A stretch of 64,000 nucleotides of DNA, from contig NZ_WHJH01000002.1 of assembly GCF_011682145.1 (NCBI RefSeq), forward strand, positions 1 to 64,000. The letters run 5' to 3'. Both the position numbers and the translations under genes were made by a program. The DNA comes from Massilia mucilaginosa (GTDB lineage Bacteria; Pseudomonadota; Gammaproteobacteria; Burkholderiales; Burkholderiaceae_D). Position 1 is the first letter of the stretch; each line of letters opens with the position of its first letter. Below are positions 27,958-39,212 of the stretch, piece after piece. A model generated the notes under the pieces. It was not told where the DNA came from. It saw only the letters and a list, made by a program, of their open reading frames with translations, and made no database searches.

Positions 27958-29238
27958 ATGAGCCACAACTCCGAATCCGACCTAATGGCGCAACAGATGC
28001 CAGTGCGTGATTTCTACCTGGGGCGCCAGCCGATCCTCGACCGACAACAAGGTTTGTACGGTTATGAAATGCTTTTTCGCAATGCGGCAGGCGAATCGGC
28101 CGAGATCGACAACGATGTGGCCGCCACCGCCACCGTGATAGCCCATACCGCCCAGCTGGGCCTGGAAAAGGTCATCGGCGATGCGCTCGGTTTCCTGAAT
28201 GTGGACGCCGAAGTGCTGATGAGCGACATTTTCGTTTTCCTGCCGCGCGAGCGGGTAGTGCTCGAAATCGTCGAGAGCATGGTGGTCAACCAGGCCGTGC
28301 TCGACCGCATTGCCGACCTGACCGCCCATGGCTTTCGCTTTGCGCTCGACGATGTGCGCGTCGATGCGCCCGAGGTGCAGCAGCTCTTGCCGATGGTCGA
28401 GTACGTCAAGCTGGACGTGCGCGCCATGCCGCTGTCCGGGCTGATGGCCGCCGCGCCGCGTTTCAAGCGCGACAAAAAGAAGCTGATCGCCGAGAAAGTC
28501 GAATCGCGCGAGGAATTCGACATGTGCCTGGGCCTGGGTTTCGATTACTTTCAGGGATACTATTTCGCCCGGCCGGCCGTGATCAGCGGGCGCAAGCTGT
28601 CGCCGTCGCAGCTGGCCGTGCTCGAATTGATGGGCCTGGTCACCTCGGACGCCGACAATATCGAGATCGAACGCGCGGTCAAGCGCGACGTGACCCTGGC
28701 CCTCAACCTGCTGCGACTGGTCAACACGCCAGCCATCGGCATGCGCCACCGCATCGATTCGATCAGCCAGGCGGTGACCATTCTCGGCCGCCGCCAGCTG
28801 CAGCGCTGGCTGCAGATCATGCTGTACGCCGAGCCTTCGCGCGGCGGCAACAGCATGACGCCGCTGCTCTTGCTTGCCACCACGCGCGGGCGCCTGCTCG
28901 AACTGCTGGCGCAGCGCCTGCGTCCCGGCCAGCGCAACGTGGCCGAGATCGCCTTCACGGTCGGCATCATGTCGCTGATGGATGCCTTGTTCGGGATGCC
29001 GATGACGGTCATCGTCGAGCAGATTCCCGTCATCGACGAGGTCTCGCACGCGCTGCTGCGGCGCAGCGGTTTTTTTGGCGACCTGCTGCACCTGGCCGAA
29101 TGCATCGAGCGCATGGAAGAGTCCGACGACCAGGTGCTGCCCGCGCTGCGCGAACTGGCGATTTCCAGCGAAGAACTGATCGAACTGGAAGTGGCCGCCT
29201 TCGAGTGGAGCGACAAGGTGGTGCGTTACGCGATCTGA
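27958..29238 (+). CDS. EAL/HDOD signalling protein (YuxH type)
   Basis: 426 aa from the ATG at 27958 (MSHNSESDLMAQQMP); a longer frame upstream overlaps the previous gene and is not convincing. N-terminal EAL-like domain (about 15-215): VRDFYLGRQPILDRQQGLYGYEMLFRN, with EAL replaced by EML, and DDVRVDAPE / YVKLDVR. Key catalytic residues for c-di-GMP hydrolysis look incomplete. The HDOD domain (about 220-420) includes LALNLLRLVNTPAIG and AVTILGRRQLQRWL. Probably a non-catalytic scaffold or c-di-GMP effector. Confidence 0.85.
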   Translation: MSHNSESDLMAQQMPVRDFYLGRQPILDRQQGLYGYEMLFRNAAGESAEIDNDVAATATVIAHTAQLGLEKVIGDALGFLNVDAEVLMSDIFVFLPRERVVLEIVESMVVNQAVLDRIADLTAHGFRFALDDVRVDAPEVQQLLPMVEYVKLDVRAMPLSGLMAAAPRFKRDKKKLIAEKVESREEFDMCLGLGFDYFQGYYFARPAVISGRKLSPSQLAVLELMGLVTSDADNIEIERAVKRDVTLALNLLRLVNTPAIGMRHRIDSISQAVTILGRRQLQRWLQIMLYAEPSRGGNSMTPLLLLATTRGRLLELLAQRLRPGQRNVAEIAFTVGIMSLMDALFGMPMTVIVEQIPVIDEVSHALLRRSGFFGDLLHLAECIERMEESDDQVLPALRELAISSEELIELEVAAFEWSDKVVRYAI

Positions 29239-29305
29239 GCCTGATTCCGCGCCTGAAGCGGGGCGGGACCGTCGTGTTGGCGGCGGCCCCGCCCTGATTC
29301 ACGAT

Positions 29306-29674
29306 TCACGGACTGCCGGCCCATTGCCGGTGCAGGTCCGGGTCGCTGCGCAGCTCCCACAAGGCCAGCACGATGACGGCGATGCCCACGATGAGGCTGT
29401 TGCTCATCATGGGGCCGCGGTCGGCCATGGCCGGGATCCACGGCGACACCGCCACCCACACCCCCGCCAGCAGATTGACCACGACGGCCCAGGCATAGGT
29501 TTTGACCAGGTCGAACGCGGCGAGCAGGGCGATGACCGCGCCCGCGATCCAGGCATTGATTGCCTGTGGGGAGTCACTGGGATAGGCCAGTGCCCAGGGT
29601 GAGACGAACAGCCAGAGACCGAGCAGCAGGATCGCCTGATCCTGCCAGCGCCTGGCAGAGGGGTGGATTTCCAT
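29306..29674 (-). CDS. SPW-repeat membrane protein
   Basis: 122 aa, four TM segments. Two copies of the SPW motif: LLGLWLFVSPWAL (about residues 17-29) and LLAGVWVAVSPWI (about 68-80), each in a helix pair. This is the PF03779 SPW_repeat family, of unknown function in bacteria. It stands alone, convergent with the EAL/HDOD gene. Confidence 0.82.
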   Translation of the reverse strand: MEIHPSARRWQDQAILLLGLWLFVSPWALAYPSDSPQAINAWIAGAVIALLAAFDLVKTYAWAVVVNLLAGVWVAVSPWIPAMADRGPMMSNSLIVGIAVIVLALWELRSDPDLHRQWAGSP

Positions 29675-29784
29675 ATTGCCTCCTGAACGCGAATTCCGGC
29701 GCGAAGAGCATTGCGCGGGAGCTGCGCCGTCACTCCCGTCGCTACAGGGAGTTAGGCAGGCAAACAGCGGAAAAGTTCACGTCA

Positions 29785-29826
29785 CGTCGTTCCCGCGCCG
29801 AGGGCCGCCTTGGCGCGGGAACGACG
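29785..29826. repeat. CGTCGTTCCCGC-type palindrome
   Basis: CGTCGTTCCCGCGCC (29785-29799) pairs perfectly (15 bp) with GGCGCGGGAACGACG (29812-29826), loop GAGGGCCGCCTT. Located downstream of metH and upstream of the SPW gene. It may terminate metH transcription, though without a T run. Same family as 35271-35308 and 62619-62683. Confidence 0.7.
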
Positions 29827-29875
29827 AGGTTGGTGGACAGAACGATGGGAGGTGTTGTACTAGTAGCGACGCCCC

Positions 29876-33655
<3,780 letters not shown>

Positions 33656-33756
33656 GATTGTGCTTTCAAAAGGCGGGTCGGAACCGGTGTGGACCGGGTC
33701 TAAAATTATACGTCATCGTGCCCGTTTGGTTTCCCGGAGGGCAATTGATGAGTTCG

Positions 33757-33807
33757 CTTTGTATCGTTTTGTATTTAAATAGTGACTTGATACAAGACGA
33801 TACAAAA
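33757..33807. promoter_or_regulatory. 18-bp near-perfect inverted repeat, candidate operator of the BrnA-like gene
   Basis: CTTTGTATCGTTTTGTAT (33757-33774) and ATACAAGACGATACAAAA (33790-33807) pair at 16 of 18 positions around a 15-nt AT-rich spacer, giving four GATACAAA-type half-sites. It lies in the metH/BrnA divergent region 88 bp before the BrnA-like ATG. A ribbon-helix-helix dimer-of-dimers site is the natural reading; low GC makes a transcription terminator unlikely. Confidence 0.65.
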
Positions 33808-33894
33808 CGCGATGTGTCTGCAATCTTTGCGTTACATGCGAAGACGACAATCGCTTCGATGACGCCGCAGTGCGTCTTTACGGGGAACACATAC

Positions 33895-34134
33895 ATGAAC
33901 GATGATTTTCAAACCAGCTGGTCCGAGCCAGCATCCATGCAGCAAGGTGACGCCAGCACCGTGCAGCGCCCACCAGTTGCCGCACCGCTCAAGCAGATCG
34001 TGACGATCCGCCTTGATGTCGACATGCTGAAATGGTTCAAGTCCGCAGGTCCGGGTTACCAGACCCGCATCAACCAGATCCTGCGTGAACACATGGAAGC
34101 TCAGCAAGCTGAGCGCGACGCAGCTCAGCAGTAA
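33895..34134 (+). CDS. Orphan BrnA-like ribbon-helix-helix antitoxin
   Basis: 79 aa from the ATG at 33895, with GGGGAA 10 nt upstream; an in-frame ATG at 33859 is possible. The C-terminal half IVTIRLDVDMLKWFKSAGPG and YQTRINQILREHME is the BrnA antitoxin RHH domain (PF14384). The N-terminal 40 residues are polar and unconserved. No BrnT toxin gene is adjacent: metH diverges on one side and fmt converges on the other. Likely a solitary DNA-binding regulator, with the palindrome upstream as its own operator (inference). Confidence 0.85.
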   Translation: MNDDFQTSWSEPASMQQGDASTVQRPPVAAPLKQIVTIRLDVDMLKWFKSAGPGYQTRINQILREHMEAQQAERDAAQQ

Positions 34135-34148
34135 GCTGGTGGGAAGGC

Positions 34149-35105
34149 TCAGTCGAGGCTGAGTCCGTCCAAAGGGAATCCCTTAAGAAACTCGGCCGCA
34201 GGCAAGCGCTTGCCGCCGGGTTTTTGCAGTTCCGTCAGGCGCAAAGTGCCTTGTTTACAGGCGACGATGATGCCGTGCTGGGCGTCCGCTGCCAGTACCT
34301 GTCCCGGTGGCGCATCGCTGCCCGCTTCCAGCGCGTCGGCGCCCCAGATCTTGATGACTACCCCGTTGAGCTCGGCGTGCGCGCCGGGGAAGGGGTTGAA
34401 GGCGCGGATCTTGCGGCCCAGTTCGTTTGATGACAGGGAAAAATCGAGCGCCGCTTCTTCCTTGCCGATCTTGGCGGCGTAGGTCACGCCCTCGTCCGGC
34501 TGCGGCACCGGGTGCAGGGTGCCGGCGGCGCGCGCGTGCAGGGCGTCGACGATCATGCGCGCGCCCAGCGCGGCCAGGGTGTCGTGCAGGGTGGCGGTGG
34601 TGTCGGTCGGCAAGATCGGCACCCGTTCCATCAGCAGCATGGGGCCGGTGTCGAGGCCTTCTTCCATGTCCATGATGGTCACGCCGGTCTCCAGGTCGCC
34701 CGTTTCGATGGCGCGGTGGATCGGCGCGGCGCCGCGCCAGCGCGGCAGCAGGGAACCGTGGATGTTGATGCAGGGCTTGATGTCGAGCGTGCTGCGCGGG
34801 AGAATCAATCCGTAGGCGGCGACCACCATCACGTCGTAATCGGTGGCCAGCAGGCGCGCGTGGGCGCTAGCGGCCTGGGCGGCGCGTTCGGGATCCTTGC
34901 TGTCGAGGCGCAGGGAGAGCGGTTGCAGCACCTCGATGCCGTGCGCCAGGGCGTATTGCTTGACGCTTGATGCGTGCAATTGCAGGCCGCGCCCGGCGGG
35001 GCGGTCGGGCTGGGTCAGGACCAGCGGAATCTCGAAGCCGGCCTCATGGAGGGCCTGGAGGGCGACGGCGGCGAACTCCGGCGTGCCGGCGAAGATGATT
35101 TTCAT
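34149..35105 (-). CDS. fmt: Methionyl-tRNA formyltransferase
   Basis: 318 aa. It formylates initiator Met-tRNA. N-terminal Rossmann domain with [17 protein letters not shown], the [16 protein letters not shown] motif (catalytic Asn-His-Asp region, [16 protein letters not shown]) and DTGPMLL; the C-terminal OB-like domain starts near residue 205. Downstream partner of def, but separated from it by a 255-bp repeat-rich spacer rather than the usual short gap. Confidence 0.97.
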   Translation of the reverse strand: MKIIFAGTPEFAAVALQALHEAGFEIPLVLTQPDRPAGRGLQLHASSVKQYALAHGIEVLQPLSLRLDSKDPERAAQAASAHARLLATDYDVMVVAAYGLILPRSTLDIKPCINIHGSLLPRWRGAAPIHRAIETGDLETGVTIMDMEEGLDTGPMLLMERVPILPTDTTATLHDTLAALGARMIVDALHARAAGTLHPVPQPDEGVTYAAKIGKEEAALDFSLSSNELGRKIRAFNPFPGAHAELNGVVIKIWGADALEAGSDAPPGQVLAADAQHGIIVACKQGTLRLTELQKPGGKRLPAAEFLKGFPLDGLSLD

Positions 35106-35168
35106 GGGATTCCTGGGTTAAACAGTTCAAAGTACAAACGGACTGGCCGCCATCAGCGCCAGATAAAA

Positions 35169-35277
35169 CAGTAGCGCCAAAACCGGCGGCAGCGCTAAAA
35201 CCGGCGGCAGCGCTAAAACCCACAGCAGCGCTAAAACCCGCAGCAGCGCCAAAAAACGATCGCAACGCTAAAAACCG
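35169..35277. repeat. 18-bp tandem repeat between def and fmt
   Basis: Units begin at 35169, 35187, 35205 and 35223 (18 bp each), then 35241 (20 bp) and a partial unit at 35261. Consensus CRGCAGCGCYAAAACCSR. Variation between units is mostly in the first and last bases. It lies in the transcribed gap between def and fmt. Too regular and short for CRISPR, and there are no spacers. Confidence 0.85.
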
Positions 35278-35308
35278 TCGTTCCCGCCTGCGCGGGAACG
35301 ACGGTTTT
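35271..35308. repeat. Perfect 17-bp palindrome with a 4-nt loop
   Basis: AAAACCGTCGTTCCCGC (35271-35287), loop CTGC, and GCGGGAACGACGGTTTT (35292-35308). A-rich on one side and T-rich on the other, so it could work as a bidirectional intrinsic terminator and separate def from fmt. This is the most canonical member of the palindrome family found here. Confidence 0.8.
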
Positions 35309-35360
35309 GCGGTTTTGAAGAGAACGGCGACGGCTGGCCGCCCGCGGCTGGCCGCCCGCG

Positions 35361-35903
35361 TTAATGCCGGCGACCCGCCGCCCGCAATGCCGCTTCGCGT
35401 TCGATTCCGCGCTCTTCCTTGAGCATCTTGGCCTTGATCCGGTTGCGCTTGAGCGGTGACAGGTATTCCACGAACACCTTGCCCATCAAATGGTCCATTT
35501 CGTGCTGGATGCAGACCGCCATCAAGCCGTCTGCGCTCAATTCGAACGGCTTGCCGCTGGCGTCGAGCGCGCTGACCTTGATCTGCGCGGGACGCTCCAC
35601 GCCGTCGTAAATGCCCGGCACCGACAGGCAGCCTTCATCGTAGACTTGCTTTTCAGCACTGGCCCAGACGATGGTGGGATTGATGAACACGCGCAGATCG
35701 TCCTTGGTCTCGGACGTATCGACAATGATCAGTTGCTCGTGCACGTCGACCTGGCTCGCGGCCAGGCCCACGCCGGGCGCGTCGTACATGGTCTCGGCCA
35801 TGTCGGCCACCAGTTTGTTGATGCGCTCGCCGAATTCGGTGACCGGCTTGGCCACCTTGTGCAGGCGTGCGTCCGGGTAGCGGAGAATATTCAGTATTGC
35901 CAT
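35361..35903 (-). CDS. def: Peptide deformylase
   Basis: 180 aa. It removes the formyl group from nascent N-terminal fMet. All three motifs are visible: GVGLAASQV (motif 1), EGCLSVPG (motif 2 with the metal Cys) and HEMDHLMGK (motif 3, HExxH). Start [14 protein letters not shown]. Divergent from the LysM-dprA operon across 283 bp that must hold both promoters. Confidence 0.97.
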   Translation of the reverse strand: MAILNILRYPDARLHKVAKPVTEFGERINKLVADMAETMYDAPGVGLAASQVDVHEQLIIVDTSETKDDLRVFINPTIVWASAEKQVYDEGCLSVPGIYDGVERPAQIKVSALDASGKPFELSADGLMAVCIQHEMDHLMGKVFVEYLSPLKRNRIKAKMLKEERGIEREAALRAAGRRH

Positions 35904-36186
35904 AGGTCTAGTAATTTCGATAACAATTCGGTGATAATTTCAAGTGCTCATACGCATAAGAATTCTAAAACACAACAAAAACACAACAGACCCGCAACCG
36001 GGTTGAGCATGGTTTTTCTTGCTAGTTCAAGGATTTATGTGCAGAATTTGATCCAGTTCGGCAAGCCTTATCATCGATATCGTCGATAGGGTAGCGTTAA
36101 ATCGCGCTGTCTCTTGCGCTGTGGCTGGCAAGGTGACGTGTCCAGCTAGCAATTCCGTGTTAATGCCGCACTTTACGGACATCTCA

Positions 36187-37290
36187 ATGAAAAATTTTAG
36201 CACAGTCGGCGTCCGCGTAGCGGTTGTGGCGCTTTTTGCGGGACTGCTCGCAGCCCCGACCCAAGCGGCCACCTGCGAATTCCGGCCCAATGCCCCTGAC
36301 CAGCATGTGGTGGTCAAGGGCGATACCTTGTGGGACATTTCCGGCAAGTTCCTGCAGCATCCATGGTGCTGGCCCCAGGTGTGGGGTTTGAACAAGGCGG
36401 AAATCCGCAATCCGCACTGGATTTATCCGGGCCAGATCGTTTACTTCGACCGCAAGAACAACCGCTTGTCGCTGTCCCGTCCGGGTAGCGGCGATGGCTC
36501 GGGCAGCGCCAATGGCGTACTGCGCCTGTCGCCCCAGATTCGTACCGAAGGCCTGGGCAAGGATGCGATCCAGGCCATCCCGGCCGGCGTGATCGAGCCC
36601 TTCCTGTCGCAGCCGCTGATCGTCGAAGAAAACGAGCTGCAGGGCTCGCCGCGCATCGCCGCGGCCCAGGATGGCCACGTCTACCTCGGCCAGGACGACA
36701 AGATTTATGTGCGCGGCGACCTCAAGGGCGGCAGCTCGTTCCAGGTCTTCCGTCCGGGCACCCCGCTCAAGGATCCGGAAACCGGCAAGCTGCTCGCCTA
36801 TGAAGCGGTGTACCTGGGCACGGCCAAGCTGTTCGCCGAAGCCAAGCCGGGCGTCGATGTGCACACCTTCATGGTGGCCAGCTCCAAGCAGGAAATCGGC
36901 GTGGGCGACCTGTTGATTCCGGCACCGCCGACCGTCATGCGCAACTACATGCCGCACCCGCCGGATCAAATGGTCGACGCGCGCATCCTGGGCATCTACT
37001 CGGGCGTGACCCATGCCGGCCAGAACCAGGTGGTCAGCATTAATCGCGGCAAGGTTGACGGAATCGATGTCGGCACCGTGCTCCAGTTGTACACTCTGGG
37101 CAGAACGGTGCCCGATCCGGGCGCGCCGAAAAAAGGCGTCCTGGGCACCGAGAAAACGATGATCAAGTTGCCTGACGAGCAGTCCGGCACCCTGTTCATT
37201 TTCCGTGTGTTCAACCGGGTGTCGTACGGCTTGATCATGCAGGTAACCGAGCCGGTCAAAATCGGCGACGTGGCCAGATCACCGGAGTAA
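36187..37290 (+). CDS. LysM-domain exported protein
   Basis: 367 aa from the ATG at 36187 (MKNFSTVGVRVAVVALFAGLLAA), which gives a clean signal peptide ending near TQA-AT. LysM domain at about 35-85 (VVKGDTLWDISGKFLQHPWCWPQVWG ... HWIYPGQIV); the rest is a beta-rich region with no recognised domain. It sits directly upstream of dprA (8-bp gap) in a conserved betaproteobacterial arrangement. Peptidoglycan binding in the periplasm is inferred. Confidence 0.88.
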   Translation: MKNFSTVGVRVAVVALFAGLLAAPTQAATCEFRPNAPDQHVVVKGDTLWDISGKFLQHPWCWPQVWGLNKAEIRNPHWIYPGQIVYFDRKNNRLSLSRPGSGDGSGSANGVLRLSPQIRTEGLGKDAIQAIPAGVIEPFLSQPLIVEENELQGSPRIAAAQDGHVYLGQDDKIYVRGDLKGGSSFQVFRPGTPLKDPETGKLLAYEAVYLGTAKLFAEAKPGVDVHTFMVASSKQEIGVGDLLIPAPPTVMRNYMPHPPDQMVDARILGIYSGVTHAGQNQVVSINRGKVDGIDVGTVLQLYTLGRTVPDPGAPKKGVLGTEKTMIKLPDEQSGTLFIFRVFNRVSYGLIMQVTEPVKIGDVARSPE

Positions 37291-37297
37291 AACCGCC

Positions 37298-38428
37298 GTG
37301 CAAGACACGGACCCCGCCAACCCCATCAGCCAGGCCGAGCGCCTGGCTGCCTGGGTACGCCTGGAGCAGACGCCCGGCGTGGGGGCCGTGACGGCGCAGC
37401 GCCTGCTTGAGCGCTTTGCCACCCCGCAATCCATCTTTAGCGCTTCCTACCTGGCCTTGCGCCAGATTGTTTCCGACAGCGTCGCCTGCGCCTTGTGCGA
37501 GCCGATGCCGGACGCCTGCGCGGCCTACCTCGACATTGTGCGCGACTGGCTGGCCGACCCGCATCACCAGCTCCTTACCCTTGACGACCCCGCGTTTCCG
37601 CCGTTGCTGCGCGAGCTGGCCCTGCCGCCGCTGCTGTTGTACGCCTGCGGCCGGGTCGAGCTGCTGTCGGCGCCGGCCGTGGCCATCGTCGGCAGCCGCA
37701 ATGCGACCGGGCAGGGCGCGGCCAATGCGCGCGCCTTCGCCAGCGCGCTGAGCGCGGCCGGGCTGACCATTGTCTCCGGCCTGGCGCTCGGCATCGATGC
37801 CGCCGCCCATGAGGGCGGCTTGCGCGGCCCGGGCTCGACCGTGGCCGTGACCGGCACCGGTGCCGACCGCATCTATCCGCGCCGCAACGAAGCGCTGGCC
37901 CGGCGCATCGCCGACGAAGGCTGCATCGTCAGTGAGTACCCACTCGGCACGGGACCGACGCCAGGCAACTTCCCGCGCCGCAACCGCTTGATCAGCGGCA
38001 TGTGCTGCGCCGTGCTGGTGGTGGAGGCGGCGGCCGGCTCCGGCTCGCTGATCACCGCCAGGCAGGCGCTCGAACAGGGCCGCGATGTGTTCGCCATTCC
38101 CGGCTCGATCCACGCGCCGCTCTCAAAAGGCTGCCACAGCCTCATCCGCGAAGGCGCCACCCTGGTCGACTGCGTCGACGACATCCTGGTTCCGCTGCGC
38201 GTGGCGCCGCTGGCGACCCTGGCGCGCCAGCCCGACCCCACCGCCTCCCTGAGCGCGGCCCAGCGCGCGCTGCTCGACGCGCTCGGCTTCGAGCCGGTCG
38301 GCGCCGATGCGCTCGGCCTACTTGCCGGCAGGGAGGCGGGCGCGCTGGCCGCCCAGTTGCTCAGCCTGGAACTTGCCGGTCATCTCGAACGGTTGCCGGG
38401 GGGATTGTTCCAGCGCGTGCAGCGCTAG
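37298..38428 (+). CDS. dprA: DNA processing protein DprA (Smf)
   Basis: 376 aa, GTG start. It binds incoming single-stranded DNA and loads RecA during natural transformation. N-terminal SAM-like helices (about 10-75), Rossmann-like domain with AIVGSRNATGQGAANARAFA, IVSGLALGIDAAAHEG, PRRNRLISGM and AAAGSGSLITARQALEQGRDVFAIPGSI, then a C-terminal winged-helix DML1-like domain (about 310-376). Full length. Confidence 0.96.
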   Translation: MQDTDPANPISQAERLAAWVRLEQTPGVGAVTAQRLLERFATPQSIFSASYLALRQIVSDSVACALCEPMPDACAAYLDIVRDWLADPHHQLLTLDDPAFPPLLRELALPPLLLYACGRVELLSAPAVAIVGSRNATGQGAANARAFASALSAAGLTIVSGLALGIDAAAHEGGLRGPGSTVAVTGTGADRIYPRRNEALARRIADEGCIVSEYPLGTGPTPGNFPRRNRLISGMCCAVLVVEAAAGSGSLITARQALEQGRDVFAIPGSIHAPLSKGCHSLIREGATLVDCVDDILVPLRVAPLATLARQPDPTASLSAAQRALLDALGFEPVGADALGLLAGREAGALAAQLLSLELAGHLERLPGGLFQRVQR

Positions 38429-38505
38429 AAAACCGGGCCGGCGCCGCGCAAACGGTGCGCGGACGGGACTTGTGTCTTAGCGAGCTTAACTGATAGAGTA
38501 GAGCC

Positions 38506-38970
38506 ATGTTCGATATCCTGGTCTACCTTTACGAGACGTACTACCGCCCCGATGCCTGCCCCGAGCCGGCCGCGTTGGCGCGTAAACTGTCCGCTGTCGG
38601 TTTCGACGATGTCGAAATTTCGGAAGCGCTCGTGTGGCTGACCGACCTGACCGAAATGGCGGGCGACGAAACGGCCCTGGCGTTCACCTCGAGCGGCACG
38701 CGTTTTTACGTGCAGCGCGAATACGACGCCCTGGGCAGTTCCGCGGTCGGCTTCATCCAGTTCCTCGAAAGCGCGGGCGTGCTCAGCCCCGCGCAGCGCG
38801 AAATCGTGATCGAACGCGCGCTGGCGCTGGAAGAGTCGCCGGTGGGCCTGGGCAAGCTCAAGATCATCGTGCTGATGCTGCTGTGGAGCCAGGGCAAGGA
38901 ACCGGACGCGCTGATGTTCGACGACCTGTTCGGCTCCGACGACGAGCAGGCCCCGCGCTTGCTGCATTGA
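38506..38970 (+). CDS. smg: Smg family protein (DUF494)
   Basis: 154 aa. [19 protein letters not shown] is the hallmark N-terminus; all-helical, acidic, ends LLH. The dprA-smg-topA/topB order is conserved in proteobacteria. Biochemical role unknown. Confidence 0.93.
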   Translation: MFDILVYLYETYYRPDACPEPAALARKLSAVGFDDVEISEALVWLTDLTEMAGDETALAFTSSGTRFYVQREYDALGSSAVGFIQFLESAGVLSPAQREIVIERALALEESPVGLGKLKIIVLMLLWSQGKEPDALMFDDLFGSDDEQAPRLLH

Positions 38971-39212
38971 GTCCGGCCGGCGCCGCGCGCGCCTCGTTTC
39001 CCTTCCACGCAACGCTTTTCCCCCGCTGCCGGCACGATTGTGGCCTTCGGCATGCAGTGGCTACTTGCGGATTTCCCGACAACCCGCTTATCATTGGCCG
39101 CTCTATCGGGTTGTTACAATTTCGATATCGGGTTGGCAAAATGCCGCCTGCTGCGGCCAAGCATGTATGATGCGCGGGCCGAACCACTTAATATAGTACG
39201 ACGAGAAAACCT

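Noticed and set aside
33656-33760. Riboswitch upstream of metH
   Set aside because: Looked for cobalamin and SAH riboswitch features; neither the B12 box nor the SAH core was seen.
35044-35265. Small ORF with AAGFSAA repeats
   Set aside because: It is a translation of the 18-bp tandem DNA repeat (18 is a multiple of 3), not a protein-coding gene.
35169-35277. CRISPR-like array
   Set aside because: Units are contiguous 18-mers with no unique spacers, and no cas genes are near.
36069-36088. Near-palindrome TATCATCGATATCGTCGATA between def and the LysM gene
   Set aside because: Mostly nested GAT/ATC repeats with mismatches and no second copy nearby; too weak to call an operator.
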